Assembly (NCBI RefSeq): GCF_035594125.1
Contig: NC_087186.1
Location: 2,686,228-2,750,227 of the forward strand
DNA from: Scylla paramamosain
Taxonomy: Eukaryota > Arthropoda > Malacostraca > Decapoda > Portunidae
Direction: 5' to 3'
Length of the DNA stretch: 64,000 bases
Part shown: one piece after another, positions 14,681-36,312 of the stretch
How positions within the stretch are numbered: the first letter of the stretch is position 1
Layout: the number at the start of each line of letters is the position of its first letter
Position numbers and translations under genes: made by a program
Notes under the pieces: model-generated
Databases searched by the model: none
Seen by the model: the letters and a program-made list of their open reading frames with translations, nothing else
Told to the model about the DNA's origin: nothing

Positions 14681-15579
14681 CTGGGGATGAGACTTGGACG
14701 CATCTCTGACACATATCCTACCCATCCCACAGCTCTTTGTATAATATTTATCCGCCCAGTTACTCATATTTTTTACATAAATTTTCTTACGAGCACTTCC
14801 TCTTGTCCATTCAATTTGAGTTTCACCCAGTATTCATTAGAAGAGTTGCTCTTGACAATAAAGTAATCATTATTCATTCAACTCCCATAGTATATTCATT
14901 AAAAGAGAAAGAAGCTCTGGGTGGGACGAGTGTGAGTATGTACGAGTATGTCACCAATCCAACCCTCTCTCTTGTACCGACCCCCGTAGTAGCCGAGTGG
15001 GAGAGCTTTTGTCTCGCTTCCCTACGCTTGCCAGTCACTGTCCTGAGCTTAAAAGAGATAGACGTAGTAAGGCAGACAGTGTTTGGTGGGGACTTGGAGG
15101 GTTTTACAGCAACATGGCCAGTTGTTCTAAGGGGATGATTGAGTAACTACCAGCCGTACGCCCAGGCCTATGTAAGTAGCGTTAGGAGTCTCCACATTAG
15201 TCTGCCTGTGAGTGTAGTTACTTGTAATGCACTTGTACTGAGGACGTGACTCCTCGGCGGTACTGAAACCAGCCGAGTACTTGGTGTTACAGTGAGAGGT
15301 GAATTACCCTCCTGTCTTTTTGTGGGCAGCCGCAGAGGACTGAGTGAAGTGCAGTGAAGAGCTGTGTAGTGAACATTACTCAGCTAGAGGCTATAACACG
15401 CAGTTGGACATGGGTGAATTTGATACGAGGGCGATAGTCCAATGGGGTTTTATACCTCGATCCTATGTGTTGTCACCTGTCATAATTGTGTTTTCACTAG
15501 AACGTGGCTGGCAACTCTTATCTAGCTGTTGGAATTTGTTGCTGTATTATTTCCTTGTCTTGTCTTGTCCTTAAATTAC
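14150..15579 (+). mobile_element. Family C LTR element fragment: 3' internal region and LTR
   Basis: Positions 14,150-14,534 match the internal fragment at 7430-7806. An LTR starts TGTTGCG at 14,535 and is collinear with the LTR at 24,782 (shared 'agttgctcttgacaataa', 'gcggtgaatgaacctcctg'-like and 'gaggctataacacg' segments). It contains a (GA)n tract at 14,606-14,680 that is absent from the other copies. It is cut near 15,579, where an RT fragment of family A begins; the last part of the LTR is absent. Confidence 0.65.
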
Positions 15580-16175
15580 CAATTACCGCCCTATTGCTTT
15601 AAAATTCATATCCGCCTGTCGAAAGTTTTGAATGTACCCTCAATACGACCTGATCGTAAGTATGGGTAGGCATCCTATTGGTGAACCTCTTGCCTTCCTT
15701 ACTGGATCTTGGTCATTCACTTTTAGGGATTTTAATCGAAACTTTAGGTTTTTGTCTTTGACATTTCAAAAGCATTTGATAGCACAAAGCTCTGGTTTTC
15801 ATTCTACCATTATATCGATCCTATCCTCTCTGTAACTTCATTTCAAGTTTCTTAATGACCGTCCTATTAACTGTTGTGGTTGATAGTGTTCTTCTCCTAA
15901 TTTATGAACAGTTGGGTTCCTCAAGATTCTGTCATGTTGCCCACTCTTTTATTATTCATCAATGATCTTCTAAGCCAAACGTCTTCTCCTATGCGCTCCT
16001 ACGTTGATGATACCACCCTGCACTTTTCCACATCCTTTATTAGATGTCCAAACCTTCATACAGAGAAGCAACCGAAAGCCTGACTTATGATTCTTCTAAA
16101 TTTTCCAACTGAGGCATAGCTAACTTAGTATTTTTCAATGCTTCCAAAATTCAATTGTTCTATTTATAAGGCAAA
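15580..16175 (+). mobile_element. Family A fragment, RT region (copy A9)
   Basis: Starts at the RT block NYRPIAL and continues through the 'LLAFLT', KAF, FINDLL and YVDDTTLHFS (YADD box) regions in plus orientation, with many stops and frameshifts. It fades out near 16,175. Confidence 0.65.
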
Positions 16176-16542
<367 letters not shown>

Positions 16543-16581
16543 TATGTTTATCATTTGCATTTCCATATTTTTTTTTTCAAA

Positions 16582-18411
16582 TTAATGTTTCTCCTCCTCT
16601 TCGAAATCCTCCTCCTTCACGCCGGCATCTTCATCCTCCTCACTTTCCTCTCCTTCAACTCCATTATCAGCCTCTTCCTCCCGTCCTTCTTCCTCTTCCA
16701 AAATTTCTTCCAAGCACTGTACAATGATGGGAGCTCCTTCTCCCTGTTTCCAACCTTCACATTCTCCGCCAAAATAGGCACGGGTGCTAAGAGGAGTCAA
16801 TTTTCCTCGTGGTTCATTGGAATGAACACACATGCTTCTAAAAATTTTTATCAACATTTTCATTGGATTCTCTATTGGTTCATTGCCTTCTTGCTGTCTC
16901 TGTTCCAGCCATCTGAGCAACGCATTTTTGAAGCAGAATCCACTGGGAGCCGGGATAGACCACGCCCTCATAATGAACCATGTACAGAATATTTTTCTTT
17001 CCTGGGGCATCCATGGATCAGCCCTGAGGCAGGAAAGTAAGGTTTTGCCCATCAGATGCACGAGACGTTCGTCGGGCCTCTGCTTGCGCAACACCTCTGC
17101 CTCTATTTGTGCAAAACTGCAGCGCCAGGAACCATTGTCGGTGTTTGTGAGATACATGGTGGTGGTGTGGGCCGGAGTGAGAGGAGGGCGACTGATTTGC
17201 CCGTGCCACTTTACCTCTAATACTGGCACCAGGTCCACGCCGATTAGTAGCAGCGGATATTTTTGCGAATTTTCTGTTTCCCTCTCATTCTTTTCTTCTC
17301 CATGGCTCACTTGCCAAGCCAGAGACAGGGCCACACCAACCTGAGTATTGGTCACACCAGGCGGCACCAGGCTTAATCTTTTGTCCTGCAGAACATAGTC
17401 AATAAGGCTGCTCCTTATTCTGTGGTAAAAGCCTTCCATCATACGGTTTTCATGAAATTGAGTGTTTTTGACCGAAATTTTCAAGCCACCTTCATACTGC
17501 GCCTTGATCTTTTCACCTTCTTCTCTCATGGATATTTTTACATCCTTTCCCGAAATAACTAGATTAATATCATACTCGTCCGGAGCATAAAGTTTGGAGC
17601 CATCCTGAGCACTACCTACAAGCCTCAGCTCACCGCGGTAACTGTCGTCGTCGTGTACCACTCGTTCCATAATGCCATTTACCTCAGTCATGACTACCTC
17701 TTTCACTGTATGTGCTGTACCTCTCGAAAAGTCAACAACAGCTTCCTGAGCCTCCTCTCTTAACATCCTTGGCCGTATTGTTTTTAGGATTTTTCGTGCA
17801 ACGCGCTCTGAGTCGTGACGGTCTACAGGTGTCAGGAAGTCCCGTGCTTTATGGCTGCATTTTTTGTAGCGCTGGAGATAGGAGGTGAAGTTTTTCTTCA
17901 CCTCGACGGCAGTTGTACCTGCTCGACAAGCTGGGTCACATGGATCACGTTTGTTCCTTTGGGCGTCCATAATCTCTCTATGGGACAAGAAATGAAAGGT
18001 GTTTTTGTGTCCAAACATAGCGGCTAGGAGAATAGGTGATTGATTATACTTGTCCAGCGGAAAAACATTTCCACCTGAGCTGAGTAGTACAGCAACACAG
18101 CTAGTCTGGCCGTGAGAGGCTGCCTGATGCAGGGCAGTGGAGTTATATGTGTCGTCCAGCACGGCGTTAACAGGAAAATGACCCACATTTATAATCAGAT
18201 GCACGAGTTGCATGAAACCTTTCCGAGAGGCCAGAATCAGTGGCGCACGAGCATTATTGATTGAAATACCTGGATGCATCTGACCTTTCACGTAAACGCG
18301 GAAAAGTTCACCCTGCAATTCCAGCGCTTGGTGTACCGCTTCCTTGCTGCGCCTACATTTTGCACGAATTTCCATGACTTCAAGATGTGCTCGCTCCCTC
18401 TCGTACAGCAT
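16582..18411 (-). CDS. Ankyrin-repeat Mab-21/cGAS-like nucleotidyltransferase, terminal exon
   Basis: This open exon of 609 codons ends in TAA and is preceded by a 3' splice site (tttccactttacag then ATG), so its first ATG is probably an internal codon. About three ankyrin repeats fit residues 53-146 ([22 protein letters not shown]). A Mab-21/cGAS-like nucleotidyltransferase fold follows: GS at 266-267, then the metal-binding pair E279 and D281 in [10 protein letters not shown], and the third acid D393 in [10 protein letters not shown]. The C-terminal helical part ends in a Mab-21-like segment near 470-505. An acidic tail (567-608) closes the protein. Known relatives make cyclic dinucleotide signals on sensing nucleic acid; other Mab-21 proteins have no known catalysis. 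With all three acids present, a cGAS-like receptor is the best guess; the ligand is unknown. Confidence 0.88.
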   Translation of the reverse strand: MLYERERAHLEVMEIRAKCRRSKEAVHQALELQGELFRVYVKGQMHPGISINNARAPLILASRKGFMQLVHLIINVGHFPVNAVLDDTYNSTALHQAASHGQTSCVAVLLSSGGNVFPLDKYNQSPILLAAMFGHKNTFHFLSHREIMDAQRNKRDPCDPACRAGTTAVEVKKNFTSYLQRYKKCSHKARDFLTPVDRHDSERVARKILKTIRPRMLREEAQEAVVDFSRGTAHTVKEVVMTEVNGIMERVVHDDDSYRGELRLVGSAQDGSKLYAPDEYDINLVISGKDVKISMREEGEKIKAQYEGGLKISVKNTQFHENRMMEGFYHRIRSSLIDYVLQDKRLSLVPPGVTNTQVGVALSLAWQVSHGEEKNERETENSQKYPLLLIGVDLVPVLEVKWHGQISRPPLTPAHTTTMYLTNTDNGSWRCSFAQIEAEVLRKQRPDERLVHLMGKTLLSCLRADPWMPQERKIFCTWFIMRAWSIPAPSGFCFKNALLRWLEQRQQEGNEPIENPMKMLIKIFRSMCVHSNEPRGKLTPLSTRAYFGGECEGWKQGEGAPIIVQCLEEILEEEEGREEEADNGVEGEESEEDEDAGVKEEDFEEEEKH

Positions 18412-26027
<7,616 letters not shown>

Positions 26028-26030
26028 TAA

Positions 26031-26046
26031 ATTGGCGACCCTGCCA
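26031..26046 (+). promoter_or_regulatory. primer-binding site candidate of family C
   Basis: ATTGGCGACCCTGCC lies four bases after the LTR end. It resembles the TGGCGAC-type sites of other Gypsy elements that pair with a tRNA 3' end (tRNA-Arg has been described for 412/mdg1). The match was judged by eye only. Confidence 0.5.
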
Positions 26047-26329
26047 AGATTGCTGGAAGTTTCGTCGCCACATATGGAGGAGTCAGTTCGTTGTTTGTTT
26101 TGTTGTCTTGTGTGTACCCACATTCAGCGTAAGCCATGGAGGGCAAGGTTGGTAGTCGGTGTGAATTGTGTCCTGAGTCCCCTGCCTCTGCTGGAAGCAG
26201 CAGTGTAGATTTAGCCCACTTCGGTGTGACAACATATTTCCACCCATAGCATCCACAGAAGCATTAGCCATGTTCGCAGCCTTGATGGCTTCTCCCGGAC
26301 CGAAGGCATGTCTGAGGAGATGAGATTTA

Positions 26330-27340
26330 AATTGTAGATGAGAATGGAATTAGAAGAAGGAAAGGAGAATGAAGACCGAGGAGACTAGAGAAGCCAGGAG
26401 GCTTGAAGCTGAGAAGGCAAGTCTTCTTGAAGCAGAAAAGAAAGAGAAGGCGAGAAAAAGGAAGAACCTGAAAGGATTAGGATATTTGAGTTGGAGAAGA
26501 CTCGGATAGAAGTTAATTCACCTTATGGCTTGAGGAGAGGAAGAGTGAAGGACGATACAATAGAAAGCCAGATGGTGAGGAGTTTAAAGTTGACTTCTGA
26601 GTTCGATGAAAAGAAGGTGACGGAGTGGTTCAGACGATTTGAGAAGAAGGCCTCTGAATTTGATTGGCCTCAGGAGAGATGGGTTGGCCTTGTTTCCAGT
26701 ACGTTGAAGGGCAAGGCTTTGGAAATTTACAACAGGATGTCATTAGGGGATTTAGAAGATTATGAGGAGTTTAACGCTGACATCCTAATAGCTTATGAGC
26801 TGCGGCCGGAGGCGTATAGGCTGCAGTTCCATAGAAAGAAGAAAAGGTCTAGTGACTCCTATCTTGAGTGTGCTCGCTTCTTGGAGATGTTTGAGAAATG
26901 AATTGCTGCCGACCAGGCCACCTCCAACCATGAGTTACAGGAACTCATGGTAATGGAGCAATTTGCCAATGTGGACGAGAAGAAACTGGTACCGCTGTTC
27001 CGTGACAAGAGGTTTAAAACCTTGAAGGAAGCAGCAACGTAGGCAGATGACCATGTGATGGCGCACCGGCCTGTGCCACGGTGGATTTGGAGTACGTCTG
27101 GTGTGGCTTTTGATGTGTCTGGTGGCGCGGCCAGTTTGTCTGGAATTCTACGTTATAGTACTGGGTCCAGTTATAAGTCTGGGCGAGTTAGCCCTGTTGG
27201 TAATAAGTCTCCACCCAGCCCACAGCGTTGACAGTCTGAGAGCATACAACACAACACTGCCCATTATAGCGTCCAGTTCACGTGTTATTATTGTTAAAGA
27301 ATGGGACACTTCAAATTGTTTGCTTCTAAAAATTGCGTAA
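26330..27340 (+). pseudogene. gag: Gypsy-type gag remnant of family C
   Basis: The longest open part is 26,491-26,901. The capsid-like text TEWFRRFEKKASEFDWP, STLKGKALEIYNRM and AYELRPEAYRLQF fits the gag of Gypsy elements known from many invertebrates. The frame is stopped by TGA at 26,899 (LEMFEK then IAADQATS continues in the same frame) and again by TAG near 27,040. A zinc-knuckle remnant (FTCYYC, stop, RMGHFK, KNC) lies near 27,278-27,335. Upstream of 26,491 a lysine/glutamate-rich segment with stops looks like a former coiled coil. Directly after the knuckle the sequence is already 3' pre-LTR, so pol was lost by deletion. Confidence 0.75.
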
Positions 27341-27382
27341 GCTTTTGTATATCTTCTGAAAATTTCTGTTTATGGGGGAGCG

Positions 27383-28478
27383 TGTTGTGTGCAGCGAGTA
27401 ATGAAAGATGTGGGAAGAGAGAGGGAGATGAAAAGAGAAAAAGGTTGGGAACGAAACTTACACGCGTCCAGGACACGTAGCCTGAAGCTCCTAAGATAAT
27501 ATCCGCAGTCACTCATATTCCTTACATAATGTTTCTTATTTCCCGTTATCCATTCAATTTGAGTCTCATTTAGCATTTCGTAGAAGAGTTGCTCTTGACA
27601 ATAACGTAATCAGTATTCATCTAGCTCCCCTACTTTAATCATTAGAATTTTCAGAAATAAAGTTTTTTTTATTCGTGTAAGACAGCGCGGGGAGCAGAGT
27701 CGTGGGCGGATGTACATATATATGTGTGTCGCTATCACACCCTCCTTTCTTATACTTTTTCATTGTAGCAGCAGAGAGAGGGTGGCGCACTTTCACCCAG
27801 AGAAGTGACTACTCAGCTGCTGTTTATGTGTTGAGGCCGAGCTCTTGCACAGTGAACAGTGAATGACCTTATTGTGTGTTCGTGGGCTCTCGTTTGTAGT
27901 CATTTCCTGTGTCTCTTATTAGTAAGCGTGTTTTGTGTTAAATGTTACTGTTGGCTGAAGCTGTTCGACCGCATAGACCTTAAGTAATTAACTGTGTAGT
28001 GAATTTTACTCCCTCCTCAGGTCCAGACAAGATCTGCCATCCAGGAGGCAGTAAACAACACTGTTCGGCTTGAGGCTATAACACTCTGTTTCCCGTGTCT
28101 CTTATTAGTAAGCATGTTCTGTGTTAAATGCTACTGTTGGCTGATGCTATTCGACCGCAGAGACTTTAAGTGATTAACTGTGTAGTGAACTTTACTCCTT
28201 CTTCAGGTCCTGACAAAGCCTGCCATCCAGGAGGCAGTAAACAACATTATTCGGCTTGAGGCTATAACACGCTGTTGGACAGTGGAAGAACTTGTTACTG
28301 AGGGCGATTGTCCAGCGGGCTATTATACCTCGGCCATATAAGTGTTAGTGCTTGTTATAATTGTTTTCCCTAGATGTGGTTATCGATCGTTTCACAGCTG
28401 TGTGATTGAATTGTTTTTAGAATATTTCCCTTTTCTGTAGGTGAGTAAAATAGACCGACAACTCCAATTAATGAGACC
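27383..28478 (+). repeat. 3' LTR of family C element, left part
   Basis: Starts TGTTGTG after a GGGGGAGCG purine tract. Contains an extra 186-bp tandem duplication compared with the 5' LTR. It is broken by A3 after 'ccaattaatgagacc' and resumes at 31,741. Confidence 0.8.
27905..28276 (+). repeat. 186-bp tandem duplication inside the 3' LTR
   Basis: Two units share GTGTCTCTTATTAGTAAGC, TACTGTTGGCTGA and ATCCAGGAGGCAGTAAACAA at an offset of 186 bases. The 5' LTR and the 14,535 LTR have one unit only. Confidence 0.8.
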
Positions 28479-31400
28479 TTTTTTTTTTTTATGTAGGAAG
28501 GATACTGGCCAAGGGCAACAAAAATCTAATAAAAAAAAGTGCCCACTGAAATGCCAGTCCCATAAAAGGGTCAAAGCAGTGGTCAAAAATTGGTGGATAA
28601 GTGTCTTGAAACCTCCCTCATGAAGGAATTCAAGTCGTAGGAAGGTGGAAATACAGAATCAGGCATGGATTCCTGAGTTTACTAGAGAAAGGGATGAATG
28701 ATTGAGAATACTGGTTAACTCTTGCGTTAGAAAGGTGGACAGAATAGGGGTGAGAGAAAGAAGAAAGCTTTGTGCAGCGAGGCTGCGGAAGGAGGGAAGG
28801 CATGCAGTTAGCAAGATCAGAAGAGCAGTTAGAATGAAAATAACGGTAAAAGACAGCTAGATATGCAACATTGCGGCGGTGAGAGAGAGGCTGAAGACAG
28901 TCAGTTAGAGGAGAGGAGTTGATGAGACGAAAAGCTTTTGATTCCACCCTGTCTAGAAGAGCAGTATGAGTGGAACCCCCCCAGACATGTGAAGCATACT
29001 CCATACATGGACGGATAAGGCCCTTGTACAGAGTTAGCAGCTGGGGGGGTGAGAAAAACTGGCGGAGACGTCTCAGAACACCTAACTTCATAGAAGCTGT
29101 TTTAGCTAGAGATGAGATGTGAAGTTTCCAGTTTAGATTATAAGTAAAGGACAGACCGAGGATGTTCAGTGTAGAAGATGGGGACAGTTGAGTGTCATTG
29201 AAGAAGAGGGGATAGTTGTCTGGAAGGTTGTGTCGAGTTGATAGATGGAAGAATTGAGTTTTTGAGGCACTGAACAATACCAAGTTTGCTCTGCCCAATC
29301 AGAAATTTTAGAAAGATCAGAAGTCAGGCGTTCTGTGGCTTCCCTGCGTGATATGTTTACCTCCTGAAGGGTTGAACGTCTTTGAAAAGGAAAAGTGCAG
29401 GGTAGTATCATGAGCGTAGGAGTGGATAGGACAAGAAGTTTGGTTTAGAAGATCATTAATGAATAATAAGAAGAGAGTGGGTGACAGGACAGAACCCAGA
29501 GAAACACCACTGTTAATAGATTTAGGAGAAGAACAGTGACCGTCTACCACAGCAGCAATAGAACGGTCAGAAAGGAAACTTGAGATGAAGTTACAGAGAG
29601 AAGGATAGAAACCGTAGGAGGGTAGTTTGGAAATCAAAGCTTTGTGCCAGACTCTATCAAAGGCTTTTGATATGTCCAAGGCAACAGCAAAAGTTTCATC
29701 AAAATCTCTAAAAAAGAATGACCAAGACTCAGTAAGGAAAGCCAGAAGATCACCAGTAGAGCGGCCTTGATGGAACCCATACTAGCGATCAGATAGAAGG
29801 TTGTGAAGTGATAGATGTTTAAGAATCTTCCTGTTGAGGATAGATTCAAAAACGGTAGTTTGAGGGATTAGAGCGGTCACCCTTTTTAGGAACAGGTTGA
29901 ATGTAGGCAAACTTTCAGCAAGAAGGAAAGGTAGATGTTGACAGACAGAGCTGAAAGAGTTTGACTAGGCAAGGTGCAAGCACGGAGGCACAGTTTCGGA
30001 GAACAATAGGAGGGACCCCATAAGCCATCCGAGGGTTTAGGCCAGCGAGGGCATGGAAAACATCATTGCGAAGAATTTTAATACGTGGCATGAAGTAGTC
30101 AGAGGGTGGAGGAGAGGGAGGAACAAGCCCAGAATCGTCCAAGGTAGAGTTTTTAGCAAAGGTTTGAGCAAAGAGTTCAGCTTTAGAAATAGATGTGATA
30201 GCAGTGGTGCCATCTGGTTGAAGTAGAGGAGGGAAAGAAGAAGAAGCAAAGTTATTGGAGATATTTTTGGCTAGATGCCAGAAATCATGAGGGGAGTTAG
30301 ATCTTGAAAGGTTTTGACATTTTCTGTTAATGAAGGAGTTTTTGGCTAGTTGGAGAACAGACTTGGCATGGTTCCAGGCAGAAATATAAAGTTCATGAGA
30401 TTCTGGTGATGGAAGGCTTAAGTACCTTTTGTGGGCCACCTCTCTATCATGTATAGCACGAGAACAAGCTGTGTTAAACCAAGGTTTAGAAGGTTTAGGA
30501 CGAGAAAAAGAGTGAGGAATGTACGCCTCCATGCCAGACACTATCACCTCTGTTATGCGCTCAGCACACAAAGACGGGTCTTTGACACGGAAGCAGTAGT
30601 CATTCCAAGGAAAATTAGCAAAATACCTCCTCAGGTCCCCCCAACTAGCAGAGGCAAAACGCCAGAGGCACCTTCGCTTAGGAGGATCCTGAGGAGGGAT
30701 TGGAGTGATAGGACAAGATAAAGATATGAGATTGTGATCGGAGGAGGCCAACGGAGAACAAAGGGTGAGAGCATAAGCAGAAGGATTAGAGGTCAGGAAA
30801 AGATCAAGAATGTTGGGCGTATCTCCAAGACGGTCAGGAATACGAGTAGGGTGTTGCACCAATTGCTCTAGGTCATGGAGGATAGCAAAGTTGTAGGCTA
30901 GTTCACCAGGATGGTCAGTGAAGGGAAAGGAAAGCCAAAGCTGGTGGTGAACAATGAAGTCTCCAAGAATGGAGATCTCTGCAAAAGGGAAGAGGGTCAG
31001 AATGTGCTCCACTTTGGAAGTTAAGTAGTCAAAGAATTTCTTATAGTCAGAGGAGTTAGGAGAGAGGTATACAACACAGATGAATTTAGTATGAGAGTGA
31101 CTCTGTAGTCGTAGCCAGATGGTGGAAAACTCGGAAGATTCAAGAGCGTGGGCACGAGAGCAAGTTAAGTCATTGCGGACATAAACGCAGCATCCAGCTT
31201 TGGATCGAAAATGAGGATAGAGAAAGTAGGAGGGAACAGAAAAGGGGCTACTGTCAGTTGCCTCAGACACCTGAGTTTCAGTGAGGAAAAGAAGATGAGG
31301 TTTAGAAGAGGAGAGGTGGTGTTCTACAGATTGAAAATTAGATCTTAGACCGCGAATGTTGCAGAAGTTAATGAAGAAAAAGTTGAGGGGGATGTCAAGA

Positions 31401-31729
31401 CACTTAGGGTCGTCGACAGAAAGGCAGTCCGACCTGGGGACATTTATGGTCCCCTCCCCAGATGGGGACTCCGAGGCTGGTGTAGGAGTCGCCATGATGA
31501 TTTTAAAATTTTTGGGTGTGTGTGTTATTAGGTGCTTGTAGTTTTGTGAGGAGGAAGAGAGTTGTGTTTAGAGGGCAGGCTGTGACTGCCCCCTTGTGTT
31601 GTGAGACACAAAGGGAAACGTTCAGTGAGGTCACAGCTGGGTTTAATGATAAGTTCACAGCACCTCCTGAACAGTGCTTTAGACCTCACTGGGAGTAATT
31701 ATCGTTTCGGCAGGTGTCTACTGCCTCCT
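28479..31729 (-). mobile_element. Family A non-LTR retrotransposon, full-length copy A3 inside an LTR
   Basis: A minus-strand copy that starts at the sense sequence GGAGGCAGTAGACACCTGCC (31,729) and ends in a T12 (sense A12) tail at 28,479-28,490. The same 5' start is seen in the plus-strand copy at 39,473, which supports it as the true element end. It splits the family C 3' LTR: 'aatgagacc' to the left and 'cctggcattac' to the right are adjacent in the intact 5' LTR. A 13-bp snap-back palindrome sits at its 5' junction. Confidence 0.85.
28630..31495 (-). pseudogene. Family A ORF2 (endonuclease-reverse transcriptase), copy A3
   Basis: The start [11 protein letters not shown] at 31,495 opens 526 codons through the endonuclease ([16 protein letters not shown]) into the RT N-terminus, ending at 29,915. 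A deletion just after that point removed the RT entry segment (SNYRPIAL region). The catalytic part (DISKAFDRVWH, LFINDLL, HSYAHDTT) lies at 29,317-29,679, where the YADD box reads YAHD. The C-terminal part occupies 28,630-29,298. It also lacks two codons (GPD) in the AYGPDGVPP motif. Disabled, but clearly close to A2. Confidence 0.83.
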
Positions 31730-31740
31730 CCGTTGTAATG

Positions 31741-32424
<684 letters not shown>

Positions 32425-32657
32425 CAAGGCCTTGTCCGTACGAAATCTTGGATTGTAAAAGATGTAGACTTGTAGAGGAACAGTATTGGCACAATTCCCT
32501 TATTCTTGGCTACACTTCGGGGAGGGGAAACTCCCATTTTCAGACTGTTGTCTAAAAACACGTGAAAATCATTAAAAACTAAAGAAAAATTATTATCTTG
32601 AAGAGAGGGACAAAACGATTGATCTGCTGGCCCTATATAATAATAATGAAAAGAAAA

Positions 32658-32663
32658 AAATAT

Positions 32664-32697
<34 letters not shown>
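32658..32697. repeat. (TTTA)n at the 3' tail of copy A4
   Basis: About ten TTTA units join directly to the 3' end of A4; in sense orientation they form a TAAA tail. Confidence 0.9.
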
Positions 32698-34171
<1,474 letters not shown>

Positions 34172-34204
34172 CAGCTAAAATTATATAACTAAATTTAAAG
34201 AAAT

Positions 34205-34925
34205 TATCATGACAGAACATAAGGACAGAAGAAAATCAGAGAAGCTGTAAGAAGCAATCAGACCTACACGTGGTAGTCCGCATATGAAAGATATCTACTT
34301 ATTTTCACCTATTATCCTCATCCATAAATCTGTCTAATTATATTTTAAGGTTCTCTTATGACTCACCACTAACAGTCTGATTACTGAATCCGTTCCATTC
34401 ATCTAGAACTACAATTGCTTTGCAATTGGTTCTTGAATTGCAATTGCTCTTTCTTGAACCACATTTTTCAAGCTTGAACCCATTATTCCTTGTTTTATCC
34501 TGATTACTGATCCTGAGATTTTTGCTTACATCACCCTTGTTGTAACACCTATACCACTTAAAAAGTGATGTCAGGTCCCTTCTTAACGTACGTCTTTCTA
34601 AGGAATGTAAATTTAATAGCTTCCCATTAATCCCACTATATAAATCATTAATATATATTAAAAAGGTGAAAACACTCAAAATACACGTTTTTGTTAATGT
34701 TGTTCTCTTTCTTTGATTCTAAAATTGATCCTTAAGGCATCCCCATTAATTACTTAATTTAAGAACGTTTAGAAAAAAATCTCTGTCTCCCGTCGCCTAA
34801 ACACGATCTTATACAGCTTAACAGCTTCCCGTCAATCCCATGGATCCTATCATTTCTCACTAGCCTCTGATGGGGTACCTAGTCAAATGCCTTACTAAAG
34901 ACCATGTATAGGATGTCATAACCCA
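34205..34925 (-). mobile_element. CR1-like non-LTR retrotransposon fragment (RT, C-terminus, 3' UTR)
   Basis: The minus strand reads an RT segment (MVFSKAFD, stop, VPHQRLV; FLIYINDLYSGINGKLL), then jumps to a CR1-type C-terminus (LNLHSLERRTLRRDL, VVLDEWNGFSNQTV) and a 3' UTR with a GCCTACACGTGG-like element near 34,260. The YADD box is missing through a deletion after GINGKLL. Stops and frameshifts are common. A different family from A. Confidence 0.7.
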
Positions 34926-34935
34926 TCCCATCACT

Positions 34936-34993
34936 ATAGATAGATAGACAGATAGATAGAATTAGATAAATAGATAAATGGATAGAGAGATAA
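34936..34993. repeat. imperfect (TAGA)n microsatellite
   Basis: About 58 bp of interrupted TAGA/TAAA units. Confidence 0.85.
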
Positions 34994-35107
34994 CTAATAG
35001 CCAGTGAGTCGTGATTTTCCGTGTTTTCTCCCCTCCCGTCCTTAACTCACGCCACCGCCCCCCCCCCCCAGCGTTGAGAACCACTGCCCTAACCTAATAC
35101 TCGCACC

Positions 35108-35240
35108 TTAGCATATTTCCCTCTCTCTCATCTCCTCTATTCATCTTGCCACTTCTCACCTCCTCTCACCCTCCACCCTCACACCTCACTTCACCTTCCT
35201 CACCTTGCCTTATCTCCTCACCTCTGCAATCGATCTCACC
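35108..35240. repeat. pyrimidine-rich dispersed repeat, copy 1
   Basis: Shares AGCATAT, CCACTTCTCACCTCCTC and CCTCACACCTCAC blocks with 35,864-35,970 and 45,283-45,415. Type unknown. Confidence 0.65.
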
Positions 35241-35863
35241 TTTTATCCAAGCTATTTCTAATGTGACCATGGAAAGGTAACGTGATGTACTTGAGTTGTT
35301 TGTTACTTATTGATGGAGTATAATTATCAGAGAAGATATTACTCAGAAACCGTTTTACACATTTATCTAAAAGATAGCTGTGATAACTAGTTGAAATACG
35401 TTTTTTTTTTTTACCAGTATTATTCATGCAATTAATTTTTCTCTTCACTATTATGATACTTCTAAATATTAAGTTTACTTCATACCTTCATAATTCATAT
35501 TTAGTTTGCTCAATAGTGCATATCGTGGTTTCCGTCATTTATTGGAGTAAGTTGCTTTACATCTCATTGCTTTGGAAATCTGAATTATTGTTTACGTTTC
35601 ATGTCTTTTTGCATTATATTCAGTTTATGAAGTTGTGCATATCTTTGTTTCATTTTTTCACTGGTGTAAATGCTTTTGCATTTCAGTATTATGTGAACTC
35701 GAAATATTTTGTATGCGGCACATATCATATTTTTACCTTTGTAAAACTATATACCGTAGTCAGTAGTTTACTACATCTCTTGTATGTTCATTTCAGTGTT
35801 ACCATTATTTCCAAATATCATATGCCATGATTTTATTTATTTTTTTTATTTATTTTTTTTATT
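35241..35863. other. intron DNA, nothing recognised
   Basis: AT-rich. A 134-codon plus-strand frame at 35,426-35,830 is rich in F, I, Y and H, as expected from AT-rich non-coding DNA. Confidence 0.5.
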
Positions 35864-35970
35864 TAGCATATCTCCCCCTCTCTCATCCACCCCCTACTCA
35901 TCCTGCCACTTCTCACCTCCTCCCACCCTCCATCCTCACACCTCACCTCACCTCCCTCACTTTGTAAATT
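35864..35970. repeat. pyrimidine-rich dispersed repeat, copy 2
   Basis: See 35,108-35,240; begins AGCATATCTCCCCCTCTCTC. The 340 bases that follow are intron without a recognised feature. Confidence 0.65.
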
Positions 35971-36312
35971 AATTTCCTATAATTTCAATGATTAAAATTA
36001 TGAAAATGGTTCTCGCCTATATTGTCTGTTTCATATATTTTAGTTTAAGCCCTAAGGCTTGGATCAGCAAATTAAATTAAACAAAGATCATTGTTCAGAT
36101 TCTAAGCATGATCTTTGTGTTCCTAACTGGTGCTAAGATATAAATTGCAAACATAAACTATTTTACATTAAGGCAATAGTGCCAGAGGGAGGTGGTGCGT
36201 GAGGGTGTGATAAACAAAAATGGAGTGTCATGTTAGTTCAGGAACCACCGATGCAAACAAATAACCAATACACATTATTTGTTATTGGATTGGATCTACT
36301 TTATCAACTTAC

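Noticed and set aside
14985..15060. tRNA-like A box (GTAGCCGAGTGGGAGAGC) in a family C LTR
   Set aside because: No B box and no foldable cloverleaf found by eye.
16555..17344. Plus-strand ORFs of 161 and 170 codons
   Set aside because: Antisense shadows of the 609-codon Mab-21-like exon.
35426..35830. 134-codon plus-strand ORF with membrane-like composition
   Set aside because: Hydrophobicity comes from AT-rich DNA; no recognisable domain and it lies within an intron.
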